Of a DNA stretch of 64,000 nucleotides, positions 1 through 11,321 are shown one piece after another (the first letter of the stretch is position 1; every line of letters starts with the position of its first letter). A program made the translations under genes and the position numbers. Origin of the DNA: Oricola thermophila (GTDB lineage: Bacteria; Pseudomonadota; Alphaproteobacteria; Rhizobiales; Rhizobiaceae); the NCBI RefSeq assembly GCF_013358405.1, contig NZ_CP054836.1, forward strand, positions 2,976,001-3,040,000, given 5' to 3'. The notes beneath the pieces were generated by a model that was not told the origin of the DNA, ran no database searches, and saw only the letters and a list, made by a program, of their open reading frames with translations.

Positions 1-294
1 GGGCGACGAAATCTCGAGATGGTAGGCCCGGTCGATCGGATCTTCCACGTCGAGCAGCGGCGAGATCATGCGGCTGACATCCTCGCAATCCTCGACCGTC
101 ATGGTGCCGTCGGCGCGCTCCGCCATGATCTGCAAGGTCAGGCCATTCATGCCGGAAAGGCGAACGCGAACCAGCCGGTAGCCGGCCGAATTGAGAACCG
201 GCTCGACGATCGACGCCACACGTGCGTCGACACCCGTCTCGCGAACGATCCGCGGTTCGTCATTTTCTATCGGCGCCAGAGTTGCGTCGCTCAC
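1..294 (-). CDS. rimP: Ribosome maturation factor RimP (partial, N-terminal part)
   Basis: RimP assists assembly of the 30S ribosomal subunit in the cytoplasm. The reading frame enters from the window edge and covers about the first 98 residues. The segment [17 protein letters not shown], then [20 protein letters not shown] and a following [16 protein letters not shown] stretch, is the typical RimP N-terminal domain. I placed the start at a GTG at 294; an AGG-rich stretch lies just upstream, but the start is not certain. The C-terminal half is missing because the window ends. In rhizobia rimP is followed by nusA, which would lie outside this window. A terminator separates it from trmB upstream. 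Confidence 0.85.
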   Translation of the reverse strand, partial: MSDATLAPIENDEPRIVRETGVDARVASIVEPVLNSAGYRLVRVRLSGMNGLTLQIMAERADGTMTVEDCEDVSRMISPLLDVEDPIDRAYHLEISSP

Positions 295-316
295 CAGATG
301 CCTGCGGCCTTGTCCG

Positions 317-354
317 CCAAAACAAAAAGAGCGGGTCCTCGCGGGCCCACTCTT
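317..354 (-). terminator. Rho-independent terminator after trmB
   Basis: An inverted repeat (327-338 with 343-354, loop of 4) has one G-U pair and one mismatch in 12 positions. Read on the minus strand it is followed directly by TTTTTGTTTT. This is a standard intrinsic terminator ending the metK-trmB transcript before rimP. Confidence 0.85.
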
Positions 355-443
355 GTTCAAAAGACCAAGAATTTAAAGTCCATATACGCCCCGTGCGGCA
401 AAAGCGCAAGAGCGCCGCGAGGCGGGCAGGACCGCATCCCGGC

Positions 444-1138
444 CTAACGGCGCCGAAAGGTCAGATAGGCAGGCGTGCGGCCTTCACGGAGCGCCTTGGC
501 CTCATATCGCGTCCCCGGCCATCCCTCGAATGGTTCGCGCCAGTCGGCAGCATTGCGCGCCGTCCAGTCGAAGGCCGGATGGGCGTGCAGATGCGCAAGC
601 GTCCAGTTGACATAGGTGTCGATATCGGAGGCGAAGCGGAAGTTCGCACCCGGCTTCATGACGCGGGCAAAACGATCGAGGTTCGCCGCATTCACGAAAC
701 GGCGCTTCCAGTGCTTCTTCTTCGGCCAGGGATCGGGATAGAGCAGGTCTATGCCGTCCAGGCATGCCCCGGGCAGCCAGTCGAGAAGTCGCGTGGCATC
801 ATCGTCATAGAGACGGATGTTGGCCACGCCCGCGTCCTCTGCGGCCGCGAGAAATTTCGCCATCGAGTTGACAAAGGGCTCGACCCCGATGAACCCGGCA
901 TCCGGGTCCTCCTGCGCCCGGTGCAGCAGGTGTTCGCCGCCGCCGAAGCCGATCTCCAATACGATCCGGCTTGGCGCGTTGTCGAAGATGTCGGACAGGC
1001 GGTCTGGCGCAGGCGCCTCCAGGTCCAGCTTCCAGCGCGGCAGAAGACGCTCGAGAAGATCGGACTGGCGAGGACGCAGCGCCTTGCCGCGCCGGCGCCC
1101 GAAGAAGGCCTCGGTCGATCGGGTACGGCGCTCGCCGG

Positions 1139-1142
<4 letters not shown>
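444..1142 (-). CDS. trmB: tRNA (guanine-N7-)-methyltransferase TrmB
   Basis: Uses S-adenosylmethionine to methylate G46 in the variable loop of tRNAs. The 232-residue protein has the SAM-binding motif EIGFGGGEH at residues 63-71 and the family signature [10 protein letters not shown] at 135-144. It ends with the usual ...[13 protein letters not shown] tail. Its ATG overlaps the metK stop codon (ATGA), so it is translationally coupled to the gene that makes its methyl donor. This pairing is common in rhizobia. Confidence 0.97.
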
Positions 1143-2410
<1,268 letters not shown>

Positions 2411-2423
2411 GAAGTGTCCCCCG

Positions 2424-2469
2424 GTGCAGGTACGAAGTCGCCGCCACCACGGCGACATGAAGCCTGCAC
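2424..2469 (-). promoter_or_regulatory. Nested hairpin in the metK 5' leader
   Basis: A 7-bp outer stem (2424-2430 with 2463-2469, GTGCAGG/CCTGCAC) encloses an internal loop and a 7-bp inner stem (2437-2443 with 2450-2456). It begins at about the predicted transcription start and ends a few bases before the metK Shine-Dalgarno. Conservation of both stems around an interior loop suggests a structured leader. I do not recognise it as any named SAM riboswitch class. Function is inferred only. Confidence 0.5.
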
Positions 2470-2498
2470 TGGTTAGGCAAGAGGCAAATTCCGGTCAA
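2470..2498 (-). promoter_or_regulatory. Putative sigma-70 promoter of metK
   Basis: TTGACC (2493-2498) and TAACCA (2470-2475) are separated by 17 bases. Transcription would start at about 2463, the first bases of the leader hairpin. Confidence 0.5.
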
Positions 2499-2557
2499 GT
2501 GAAAACCGGTTTTCGCTTAAAGATATAAGGATAAGTGCATATCGCCCGAATGGAGGA

Positions 2558-2977
2558 CTAGCCCTCTTCGGACTCGGCGGCCAGCGCCTTGACCAGCTCG
2601 ATTATGCGCTTGCGCACGCGCGAATCGGATATCCGGACGAAGGCGCGATTGAGCTGAAGGCCTTCGGAACTGGACAGGAAGTTCACGACGTAGGAAGCGG
2701 AATTCTCCGACACCCCGGTCGCGGAGACCTCGCCTCCATCCCCCGGCGCATCCTCGAAGAAAAAGGACACGGGCACGCCAAGGATCCCCGCCATGTTCTG
2801 CAGCCGGCTGGCCCCGACGCGGTTCGTGCCCTTTTCGTATTTCTGAACCTGCTGGAATGTGATGCCGAGCGCCTCTCCCAGCTTTTCCTGGCTCATTCCG
2901 AGCATGGTCCGGCGCAGCCGGATGCGGCTGCCGACATGAATGTCAATCGGATTGGGTTGCTTCTTGTTGTCGGCCAT
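2558..2977 (-). CDS. phrR: XRE-family transcriptional regulator (PhrR-like)
   Basis: Small cytoplasmic DNA-binding protein of 139 residues. A helix-turn-helix of the Cro/C1 type covers about residues 12-70, with MSQEKLGEALGITFQQVQKYE as its core (written here over two helices). The C-terminal half is low in known motifs. In Sinorhizobium meliloti the gene beside lnt (actA) and metK is phrR, described as a pH-regulated regulator, and the same position and length hold here. Start ATG at 2977 has AAGGA 6 bases upstream. Target genes cannot be read from the sequence. Confidence 0.8.
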   Translation of the reverse strand: MADNKKQPNPIDIHVGSRIRLRRTMLGMSQEKLGEALGITFQQVQKYEKGTNRVGASRLQNMAGILGVPVSFFFEDAPGDGGEVSATGVSENSASYVVNFLSSSEGLQLNRAFVRISDSRVRKRIIELVKALAAESEEG

Positions 2978-2994
2978 TTCATGTCCTTGCCACT

Positions 2995-3023
2995 TATGTA
3001 TCTGTTTGTCTTGTTGTTTCCAA
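2995..3023 (-). promoter_or_regulatory. Putative promoter of phrR
   Basis: TTGGAA (3018-3023) and TACATA (2995-3000) are spaced by 17 bases on the minus strand, 17 bases before the phrR start codon. Confidence 0.4.
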
Positions 3024-3086
3024 GGACCAGCTGTGCCGGCAACAAACGAACCGACGTAAGGGAAACATCATAGCAGTCAAAATCGG

Positions 3087-4706
3087 TTACACAAAACGCG
3101 TCATTTTGCGGGTAGCACGAGATCGCAGGCCTGCACCGACAATCCGGGCCAATGCCGCGATAGCGGCAAACAGCGAAAAGATCCCCGACACGATCTGCCA
3201 GCCATGGGTCCGGTAGAGTGTCATTTCCAAGGGGCTGGCAACGGGCGCCTCGAAGGCGCCGCGCACGTCATAGCCGAGCGCGCCCAGCTGACGGCCATGG
3301 GCATCGAACACGGCCGACAGGCCATTGTTGGCGGCGCGAACCATTGGCAAGCCGTTTTCGACCGCGCGAATCCGCGCCTGGTGGAGATGCTGATAGGGGC
3401 CGGGCGTATCGCCGTACCAGGCATCGTTGGTCACATTGACGATCAGGGTCGGCGGCTCGCCCTCGGACGCGACCGCGTAGGGGAATATCGCCTCGTAGCA
3501 GACGGACGGCAGCACCACCACGCCGCCGGGCAGCGACATCGTGCGGCGCAGGCTGGCGGGCGAATAGCCGCGATCCGCATCGGCGATCTTCCGCAGGCCG
3601 AAGCGCTCCGCGATCTCCCGGAAGGGAAGATATTCGCCGAAGGGAACAAGGTGCTTCTTGTCGGCCGCATCGATGATGACGCCTTCGTCATTCACGGCAA
3701 GGATCGAATTGTACCAAGTCGGTTCCCCGCCCTCGGTCCGTTCCCCGGCACGCACCGCGCCGGCGAGCAGGATCTGGCCCTCGCCCAGCATTTCCGCGAT
3801 GGCGGCAACAGCGCCGGGCGCCTCGGTCAGCACATAGGGCACGGAGGTCTCCGGCCAGACGACCAGGGCCGGACGCGTATCGCTCCCGTTCGGCTTCTCG
3901 GACAGGGCCGTCAGCATGTCGAATATCTCGGAACGCCGTGCCCGATCCCATTTTTCCGACTGGTCGATCGCCGGCTGCACCACGCGCACGACCACGGCGT
4001 CCGTGTCGGCTTCGGGGGCATGGTGAAGACGCCAGTAGCCAAAGGTCGCATGGCCGCCCAGCTGGAGAGCGATCAGCCCCATCGAAAGGCCCGCGCGCAG
4101 GCGCGTGCGGGCAATGCAGGCTGGCAGGGCGAAGGCGAGAACCGCGAGCGCGTTCATGCCGTATAGACCAACGACCGAGGCCGACTGCATCAGCTCGGGT
4201 ACCGGCATCGCCGCATAGCCAATGGCATTCCAGGGGAAGCCGGTGAAGGCGTAACTGCGCAGCCATTCGGCAAGGCCGAAACCGAAGGCGAGCGCAAAGA
4301 TGCGGCCGATGCCGTCCGACCACAGCATCCGGGCGAAGACCGCGGCAAGCCCGTAGAACATGGCAAGGACCGCCGGTATCAGCGTGACCGCGAAGGGCCA
4401 CAGCCAGGCAAGCGCCTCCGCCTCGACGAAGAGGGCGTTGCCGATCCACCACATTCCGGCCGCGAAATAGCCGAAGCCGAACCACCAGCCGGTCGAAAAC
4501 GCCGGCCAGGCGGAGGCCACGAGGGAGCGCGACGGCCGCGCCACCGCGCCATCCAGCAGCCAGACCAGGAGCGGGAAGGTCAGGAAACAGACGAAAAACA
4601 GGTGAAACGGCGCCTGGGCGAGAACCGTGACAGCGCCCGCGAGGACTGCCAGAAAGGCCCTTCTCCAGCCGGTCGTCAGCAATATTCGGTTGGCTAGACG
4701 CTCCAT
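3087..4706 (-). CDS. lnt: Apolipoprotein N-acyltransferase Lnt
   Basis: Adds the third acyl chain to the N-terminal cysteine of lipoproteins in the inner membrane. The 539-residue protein has a hydrophobic N-terminal half with several membrane segments and a C-terminal nitrilase domain. The catalytic triad is visible: Glu286 in WPETSVPY, Lys350 in DKKHLVPFGEYLPF and Cys403 in SVCYEAIFPY. It lies between ybeX and phrR. The rhizobial orthologue was first known as actA, an acid-tolerance gene. Confidence 0.96.
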   Translation of the reverse strand: MERLANRILLTTGWRRAFLAVLAGAVTVLAQAPFHLFFVCFLTFPLLVWLLDGAVARPSRSLVASAWPAFSTGWWFGFGYFAAGMWWIGNALFVEAEALAWLWPFAVTLIPAVLAMFYGLAAVFARMLWSDGIGRIFALAFGFGLAEWLRSYAFTGFPWNAIGYAAMPVPELMQSASVVGLYGMNALAVLAFALPACIARTRLRAGLSMGLIALQLGGHATFGYWRLHHAPEADTDAVVVRVVQPAIDQSEKWDRARRSEIFDMLTALSEKPNGSDTRPALVVWPETSVPYVLTEAPGAVAAIAEMLGEGQILLAGAVRAGERTEGGEPTWYNSILAVNDEGVIIDAADKKHLVPFGEYLPFREIAERFGLRKIADADRGYSPASLRRTMSLPGGVVVLPSVCYEAIFPYAVASEGEPPTLIVNVTNDAWYGDTPGPYQHLHQARIRAVENGLPMVRAANNGLSAVFDAHGRQLGALGYDVRGAFEAPVASPLEMTLYRTHGWQIVSGIFSLFAAIAALARIVGAGLRSRATRKMTRFV

Positions 4707-4772
4707 TCGCCGGTCCGGTTTCGAATCAACTCTGCGAAGCAGCTTTATCAGGACTGATCGTCGGAGACGATG

Positions 4773-5900
4773 TCACTCCGCCTTTTCAGCGGCTTTCTCC
4801 ACGTCCGGCGCGCCCTTTTCGCTGCCCGCCGGCACCGGGACGGCCTCGCGGTCCGGAACGTCCCGGCGCGACGGCCGGCGTCTCGTGCGCACGATCCGCA
4901 CGCGCCTGATGCGGCGCGGATCGGCCTCCAGCACCTCGAACTCGTAGCCGGCGAAGGAGGCAATCACCTCGCCGCGAACGGGAATCCGCCCCAGAAGCGA
5001 GAAGATCAGGCCGCCGATCGTGTCGACATCGTCCTCCTCGCTGCGCGCCGCCTCCAGGAAGTCGGAACCGAGCAGCTTGGCGAGGTCCTCGAGGTCGGCG
5101 CGCGCATCGGCGATGATCGTGCCGTTCTCCTGCTGGGTGACGAGCGCCTCGTCCTCGTCATGCTCGTCCTCGATGTCGCCGACGACCGTCTCGACGATGT
5201 CCTCAAGCGAGACGAGGCCGTCGGTGCCGCCATACTCGTCGATCACCAGGGCCATCTGGATGCGCTGCGCCTGCATGCGCGCCATCAGGTCGGCGGCCAG
5301 CATGGAGGGCGGCACGAAAAGCACCTGGCGGGCCAGCTTGAGTTCCTCGATGGTCTTGTCGAGCTGCACCCTGGATAGGTCGAACTCGCCGGCGCTGTTG
5401 TGGCCGACCGTCGCGGAACCGTTCTTGCGGCGCGGGCGCTTCTTCTCGGCAGCGAGCCTGGTAATCACGGCCACGACGTCGCGGATGTGGACCATGCCGC
5501 GCGGGTCGTCGAGCGTCTCGTCATAGACCGGCATGCGGCTGTGGCCCGACCGTTCGAACATGCCCAGCAATTCGCCGAGCGTCGTCTTCTGGTCGACGGC
5601 ATCGATCTCGGCACGCGGGATCATCACGTCGTCGACACGCATCTCGCGCAGCCGCAGGATGTTGTGCAGCATGGCGCGTTCGCCCGGCGAGATGGTCTGG
5701 TCCCACTCGCCGTTGCCGGCAAGCGCGTCCTGCAGGTTTTCCCGGATGGTCGCGGCGGATTGCGGCCTGAAGAGATTGATCAGACGCTGGAAAAAGCCCG
5801 GGTAGCCGCGTGTCTTGCCGGGCTCCGTGCGGGGACTTCGGGGATCGGTATCGCTGTCGCCGCCGTCAGACCATGATGAGTCGCTGTCGGTACTGTTCAT
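4773..5900 (-). CDS. ybeX: CBS-domain protein of the hemolysin/CorC family (YbeX)
   Basis: Protein of 375 residues with a CBS-pair signature starting MRVDDVMIPRAEIDAVD, followed by EYGGTDGLVSLEDIVETVVG, and a C-terminal CorC/HlyC domain with DTIGGLIFSLLGRIPVRGE. No transmembrane DUF21 domain is present, as in E. coli YbeX/CorC. The family is linked to magnesium/cobalt handling and to ribosome biology through its constant neighbour ybeY. It lies between ybeY and lnt, the usual order. Its N-terminus is Asp/Ser-rich and probably disordered. Confidence 0.93.
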   Translation of the reverse strand: MNSTDSDSSWSDGGDSDTDPRSPRTEPGKTRGYPGFFQRLINLFRPQSAATIRENLQDALAGNGEWDQTISPGERAMLHNILRLREMRVDDVMIPRAEIDAVDQKTTLGELLGMFERSGHSRMPVYDETLDDPRGMVHIRDVVAVITRLAAEKKRPRRKNGSATVGHNSAGEFDLSRVQLDKTIEELKLARQVLFVPPSMLAADLMARMQAQRIQMALVIDEYGGTDGLVSLEDIVETVVGDIEDEHDEDEALVTQQENGTIIADARADLEDLAKLLGSDFLEAARSEEDDVDTIGGLIFSLLGRIPVRGEVIASFAGYEFEVLEADPRRIRRVRIVRTRRRPSRRDVPDREAVPVPAGSEKGAPDVEKAAEKAE

Positions 5901-5921
5901 TTAAGGCTTGTTGTTTCGTTC

Positions 5922-6399
5922 TCAGTCACAATAGGGGTCGGGAACGCCGATGTCAGCAAGAATTGCGCGTTCCGCGCCTTCCATTTCCCCGGCTTCCGTG
6001 TCGTTTTCGTGATCGTACCCCAGAAGATGCAAGAAACCGTGTACAACCAGATGCCGGAGATGGTCATCGAAGGACTTGCCTTCAAGCTCGGCCTCGCGGG
6101 CCACCGTCTGCGAAGCGATCACGATATCGCCGAGCATCGGCCCCGGCGCATCGCCGGGCGCGAGATCGAAGGCAGGGAAAGACAGCACGTTCGTCGGCCT
6201 GTCCTTGCCGCGCCATTCGGCGTTCAGCCGGCGAATCGCGGCGTCATCGGTGAACAGGACGGACAATTCCGTGTCGGCACCGGAAAGGCCCAACCGGGCC
6301 GCCGCCGCATCGACGACCTCGCGCACCAGCGCCTCGAGTTCGTCCGCACCCGGCCAGTCGCCGGCCTCGACGCCGACATCGATCTCGACAGCCAAGGCC

Positions 6400-6419
<20 letters not shown>
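5922..6419 (-). CDS. ybeY: Endoribonuclease YbeY
   Basis: Zinc-dependent endoribonuclease in rRNA maturation and ribosome quality control. The 165-residue protein has the family motif [11 protein letters not shown], whose three histidines bind the metal, near the C-terminus. The [17 protein letters not shown] segment is also typical. The ATG at 6419 overlaps the 3' end of phoH by 20 bases. A TTG just after the phoH stop is an alternative start that would shorten the protein by 8 residues. It is in the phoH-ybeY-ybeX series. Confidence 0.95.
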
Positions 6420-7412
<993 letters not shown>

Positions 7413-7416
<4 letters not shown>

Positions 7417-8822
7417 GCCGGAATTTCCACTTCGCTGTTGTCCGCAATCAGGCTGTTGGCGGATGCCCTCGTGATTCGCACTTGGACAATGTCGCCGATT
7501 TTTCCGACATTTTCATCACAAACCACGGGTTGAAGCCAGGGAGACCTCCCGACCAGCTGGCCCGGATCGCGCCCGGGCTTCTCGAGCAGGACGGAAATCG
7601 TCCTTCCTTCCAGCCCCTTCATGAAACCTGCCTGCTGCTCGTCGAGCAGGGCCTGCAGGCGGTGAAGCCGCCCGGTCTTGACGTCTTCCGGCACCTGATC
7701 GTCCATGTCGGCACCCGGCGTGCCCGGACGCGGGGAATACTTGAAAGAGAAGGCCTGGGCGTAGCCGACATCGGCAATCAGCCGCATCGTGTCCTCGAAA
7801 TCGGCGTCGGTCTCCCCCGGAAAGCCGACGATGAAATCGCCGGAAAGGGCAATGTCGGGCCGCGCATCGCGAATGCGGTCCACAAGGCGCCGGTACTCGT
7901 CGGCGGTATGCTTGCGGTTCATCGCCTTCAGGATGCGGTCGGAGCCCGCCTGTACCGGAAGGTGAAGATAGGGCATCAGGCAATCGAGATCGCGATGCGC
8001 CGCTATCAGGGCATCGTCCATGTCGCGGGGATGGCTGGTCGTGTAGCGCAGGCGATCTATGCCGTCGATCTTCGCAAGCTCGTGCAGCAGTTCCCCGAGC
8101 CCCCACTCGCGGCCATCGGCACCCTCACCATGCCATGCATTGACGTTCTGGCCGAGCAGGGTGACCTCGCGCACGCCTGCCCCGGCAAGGCGGCGCGCCT
8201 CGGAAAGGATCTGGTGAACGGGGCGCGACACCTCGGCGCCTCGCGTATAGGGCACGACGCAGAAGGTGCAGAACTTGTCGCAGCCTTCCTGGACGGTAAG
8301 AAAGGCGGTGACGCCACGGGCACGGACCCGTTGCTCGTCATGCGCCGGGAGCTTCTCGAACTTGTCCTCCATGGCGTAGTCCGTCTCGACAACCTTGTTG
8401 CCCTGCCGGGCCTCGGCCGCGATCTGCGGAAGCCGGTGGTAGGTCTGCGGACCGATGACGAAATCGACGACAGGCGCGCGGCGAATGATCTCCTCGCCCT
8501 CGGCCTGGGCGACGCAACCGGCAACGCCGATCAGCATTTCGCCGCCATCGGAACGGCGCCTGTCGCGCAGCTTGCGCAGGCGTCCGAGCTCCGAATAGAC
8601 CTTCTCGGCCGCCTTCTCCCGGATGTGACATGTGTTGAGGAGGATCATGTCGGCATCTTCCGGCGACGCCGTTTCCACATAGCCGTCTGCGCCAAGCGCA
8701 TCGGCCATGCGCTGGCTGTCATAGACGTTCATCTGGCAACCATAGGTCTTGACGAAGACCTTGCGGGTGTTGCCGGCAGCCGGCGCCTCTTCGCGCCCCG
8801 TGAGTTCCAGAATATCGCTCAT
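7413..8822 (-). CDS. miaB: tRNA-2-methylthio-N6-dimethylallyladenosine synthase MiaB
   Basis: Radical-SAM enzyme that adds a methylthio group to i6A37 of tRNAs reading UNN codons. The 469-residue protein has the N-terminal UPF0004 domain ([13 protein letters not shown]), the radical-SAM cluster motif [15 protein letters not shown] (CxxxCxxC) and a C-terminal TRAM domain. Its stop overlaps the phoH start. It lies in the order olsA-miaB-phoH. Confidence 0.97.
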
Positions 8823-8831
8823 GCCCGGTCT

Positions 8832-9653
8832 TTACCCCGTTTTGACGCCGCTTGGAAGCGGTGTGCGGCCGCGCAATACGCCGGAGACCATTTCGCGGAT
8901 CGCGGCCTCGCAGGCGGCCGCAAGCGCCTTGCGGTCGGGCAGTTCCGAAGCCGGAAAGGCTTCGCCGAAGACGATCGACACGTCGATGGCGCCCTCGCCC
9001 AGCACGCGCCAGAGATGCGGGGCCAGCCCGACGTCACCCGGCCAGGCGGCAACCGGCCGGTCGTAGCGCCCCATCGGCATCCCGTGCAGGTGGGTGTAGA
9101 CGATGGCGACCGGCTGGACGTGAGGCGACTTTCCGGCAGCATGGGGCGTGACACCCACCGCACCGAACAGCGCGGACTTGAACGGCAGCAGGAAATTGCC
9201 GTCGGACGTGGTGCCCTCGGGAAAGAGGACGACGGCATCGCCCCTCTCGAGACGATCGCGGATGCGCGCCGCCTGCTCGCCGACCTTGCCGCGCCTATGC
9301 CGCTCCACGAAAACCGTTTCCTGCAGTTTCGCGAGAATGGAGATGCCGGGCCAGCGGGCGACCTCATCCTTGGCAATGAAGGATACCGGGGCCGCGGCGC
9401 CAAGCGCGATGATGTCGAGCCACGAAACGTGATTGGCCGCGATCAGCACACCGGCATGATCGTGAATGGCAGGTTTTCCGTGCACCCGTGTCCGCAGCCC
9501 GATGATCCGCGCCGCAATGCGGTGCCAGCATACCGGAAGCCACCTGCGAAGCGGCATGCCGGTGCGCACTGCAAGCAGCTGGAAAGGGGCGGCAAGCACG
9601 GTCATCGGCACGAGCAGGCCAAGGAAGAGGATGAGGCGCAACCAGCGTGTCAC
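8832..9653 (-). CDS. olsA: PlsC-family acyltransferase, probably lyso-ornithine lipid O-acyltransferase OlsA
   Basis: Inner-membrane acyltransferase of 273 residues starting at GTG 9653. A hydrophobic N-terminus (about 25 residues) is followed by the catalytic HX4D motif NHVSWLD and the acceptor motif FPEGTTSDG. The family makes either phosphatidic acid or, for OlsA, ornithine lipid from lyso-ornithine lipid. The rhizobial olsA gene lies exactly here, between miaB and the fur/mur gene, and olsB is also present at 23.8 kb, so OlsA is preferred over general PlsC. The substrate is inferred. Confidence 0.8.
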   Translation of the reverse strand: MTRWLRLILFLGLLVPMTVLAAPFQLLAVRTGMPLRRWLPVCWHRIAARIIGLRTRVHGKPAIHDHAGVLIAANHVSWLDIIALGAAAPVSFIAKDEVARWPGISILAKLQETVFVERHRRGKVGEQAARIRDRLERGDAVVLFPEGTTSDGNFLLPFKSALFGAVGVTPHAAGKSPHVQPVAIVYTHLHGMPMGRYDRPVAAWPGDVGLAPHLWRVLGEGAIDVSIVFGEAFPASELPDRKALAAACEAAIREMVSGVLRGRTPLPSGVKTG

Positions 9654-9659
9654 GACACG

Positions 9660-10094
9660 TCAGGTCTTGTCCTTGGGGTCGATCGGCACCGCGTAGAGTT
9701 CGAGACGGTGATCGACGATGCGGTAGCCCAGTTCACGGGCTATCTCTTCCTGCAGTGCCTCGATGCGCGCATTGCGAAACTCGATCACGTCGCCGGACGT
9801 CACGTCGATCAGGTGATCGTGATGCTCGTCGGGGATCGGCTCGTATCGCGCCCGGCCGTCGCGAAATTCGTGCTTTTCGATGATGCCGGCGTCCTCGAAC
9901 AGCTTCACGGTTCGATAGACGGTGGAAATGGAAATGTTCGAATCCACCGTCGATGCCCGGCGATACAGCTCGTCCACGTCCGGATGATCGGACGCATCCT
10001 GCAACACGCGCGCAATCACGCGGCGCTGGTCTGTCATGCGCATGCCGCGTTCGATGCAGAGTTCTTCCAGCGTTTTTTCCGTGCCGCCTTTCAC
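9660..10094 (-). CDS. mur: Fur-family metalloregulator (Mur, manganese-responsive, in rhizobia)
   Basis: Metal-dependent repressor of 144 residues with an N-terminal winged helix (MTDQRRVIARVLQ, then SISTVYRTVKLFEDAGII) and a dimerisation/metal domain with HHDHLIDVTSGDVIEF. The GTG start at 10094 is preceded by GGGAG with 7 bases between. In rhizobia the Fur orthologue at this position responds to Mn and is called Mur, iron control having passed to RirA and Irr. That Mn assignment is from family knowledge, not visible here. Confidence 0.88.
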   Translation of the reverse strand: MKGGTEKTLEELCIERGMRMTDQRRVIARVLQDASDHPDVDELYRRASTVDSNISISTVYRTVKLFEDAGIIEKHEFRDGRARYEPIPDEHHDHLIDVTSGDVIEFRNARIEALQEEIARELGYRIVDHRLELYAVPIDPKDKT

Positions 10095-10124
10095 CGCCGT
10101 CTCCCGAACCTCCGTTCCGTGCGG

Positions 10125-10616
10125 TTAACGGAGATCGCGGCGCATGACAAGCGCGGCCGTCGCCCGTCCCGAGCTGTCCCGATAGTAATCCGGCCGGCCT
10201 CCGACCTGGTAGAATCCGAGCCGCCGATACAGAGCGATGGCAGATTCGTTGGTCTCGTCGACCTCCAGGAACACCGCCTCGATCCGTTCGCGATGCGCCT
10301 CGGCCAGCGCGGCATCCATCAGCTTGCGGCCGATGCCGTGACGCTGCCAGTCGGGAGAAACCACGATCGTCAGTATTTCCGCCTCGCCCGCGGCGGCACG
10401 CACCAGCACGAAACCGAGAACCCGGCCCTTGCCGAACCGCATTTCGCGGGCGGCAAAGCCGAACACGGTGTCCTGCGAGAGCAGGTCGTGGAACTCGCCG
10501 TCCGTCCATGGCCGGGCGAAGCTGCCGGAATGCAACTCGGCCATGGAGCGGGCGTGCACCGGCTCCAGGGGGTCGATGACGACATCGAGCGGGAAAAGCC
10601 TGGCGAGCCAGTTCAT
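10125..10616 (-). CDS. rimI: Ribosomal-protein-alanine N-acetyltransferase RimI
   Basis: GNAT-family enzyme of 163 residues that acetylates the N-terminus of ribosomal protein S18 in the classic case. The acetyl-CoA loop reads IVVSPDWQRHGIGRKLMDAA and is followed by FLEVDETNESAIALYRRLGF, a typical RimI motif. I start at the ATG at 10616, one base after the tsaB stop; the longer open frame upstream only mirrors tsaB. Coupling to tsaB is expected and is widespread in bacteria. Confidence 0.93.
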   Translation of the reverse strand: MNWLARLFPLDVVIDPLEPVHARSMAELHSGSFARPWTDGEFHDLLSQDTVFGFAAREMRFGKGRVLGFVLVRAAAGEAEILTIVVSPDWQRHGIGRKLMDAALAEAHRERIEAVFLEVDETNESAIALYRRLGFYQVGGRPDYYRDSSGRATAALVMRRDLR

Positions 10617-10617
10617 G

Positions 10618-11286
10618 TCACGCCCCGGAACCGGTACGGGGCAATGCAAAGCCGGACTGCGGCCTGGCATCGGCTCCGCGCAGGTAAAGCGGCACCGGCC
10701 GGCGGCCCGACCTTTCCGCGAGGCGGGCAATGGTGGTTATGGATCCGGTCGGACGATCGAGCACCGCCTGCACCGGGCGGCCAAGCGCGGCGGCGATGTC
10801 CGTCGCGGCATTTCCGGCGATACATCCGATCGACGGCGCCACCAGCGACGCCGCCTCCTCCAACGGCACGGCCACCGGCTCGCCCACGGGGGCACCGTCG
10901 GCGGCGAAGGACTGGAGGAAAACCTGGCCACGACCGCCATGAACGGCGACGGCCAGCGCACCGGCCGCGACGCCACGCGCGTCCTCGGCCAGCGCCTCGA
11001 GCGTGGTGATCCCGACGACGGGCGCGCCCAGCGCAAGACCGAAACCGCGCGCGGCGGCGACACCGACACGAATGCCGGTGAACGACCCGGGACCGACGGC
11101 GACCGCAATGCGCCCGATGTCGGAGAACGCGCGACCGGCACCTGCCAGCGCCCCGGCGACGACCTCCATCAGCTGCTCGGCATGGCCGCGCCCGATATCG
11201 CGCTCCTCGACTCCGAGCACGCGCTTCCCGTCCCACGCACAGGCGGAACAGAATCTGGCGGCTGTGTCTATGGCGAGCGTCAGCAT
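10618..11286 (-). CDS. tsaB: tRNA threonylcarbamoyladenosine biosynthesis protein TsaB
   Basis: Partner of TsaD and TsaE in making t6A37 on ANN-reading tRNAs. The 222-residue protein has the N-terminal ASKHA-fold motif MLTLAIDTAARFCSAC and the family signature VAVGPGSFTGIRVGVAAARG. It heads the minus-strand series tsaB-rimI-mur-olsA. In most rhizobia nfuA lies directly upstream of tsaB; here ptsN does, so tsaB seems to have its own promoter. Confidence 0.95.
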   Translation of the reverse strand: MLTLAIDTAARFCSACAWDGKRVLGVEERDIGRGHAEQLMEVVAGALAGAGRAFSDIGRIAVAVGPGSFTGIRVGVAAARGFGLALGAPVVGITTLEALAEDARGVAAGALAVAVHGGRGQVFLQSFAADGAPVGEPVAVPLEEAASLVAPSIGCIAGNAATDIAAALGRPVQAVLDRPTGSITTIARLAERSGRRPVPLYLRGADARPQSGFALPRTGSGA

Positions 11287-11292
11287 CGGATC

Positions 11293-11321
11293 TGGTTATT
11301 CAAACGGCGCGGTGCGGGCAA
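11293..11321 (-). promoter_or_regulatory. Putative tsaB promoter
   Basis: TTGCCC (11316-11321) and TAACCA (11293-11298) are 17 bases apart. The -10 ends 6 bases before the tsaB ATG, so the message would be leaderless or nearly so. The same -10 hexamer occurs in the metK promoter. Confidence 0.35.

Noticed and set aside
2411..2458. 16-residue N-terminal extension of MetK
   Set aside because: Unlike any MetK N-terminus, coincides with the leader hairpin, and the ATG at 2410 has its own GGGGGA.
2411..2498. SAM-II or SAM/SAH riboswitch before metK
   Set aside because: I could not match the conserved core or pseudoknot of either class; only a nested hairpin is supported.
7482..11009. A 1175-codon plus-strand frame opposite miaB, olsA, mur and rimI
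   Set aside because: Spans several real genes on the other strand and has no recognisable domain; a codon-bias shadow.
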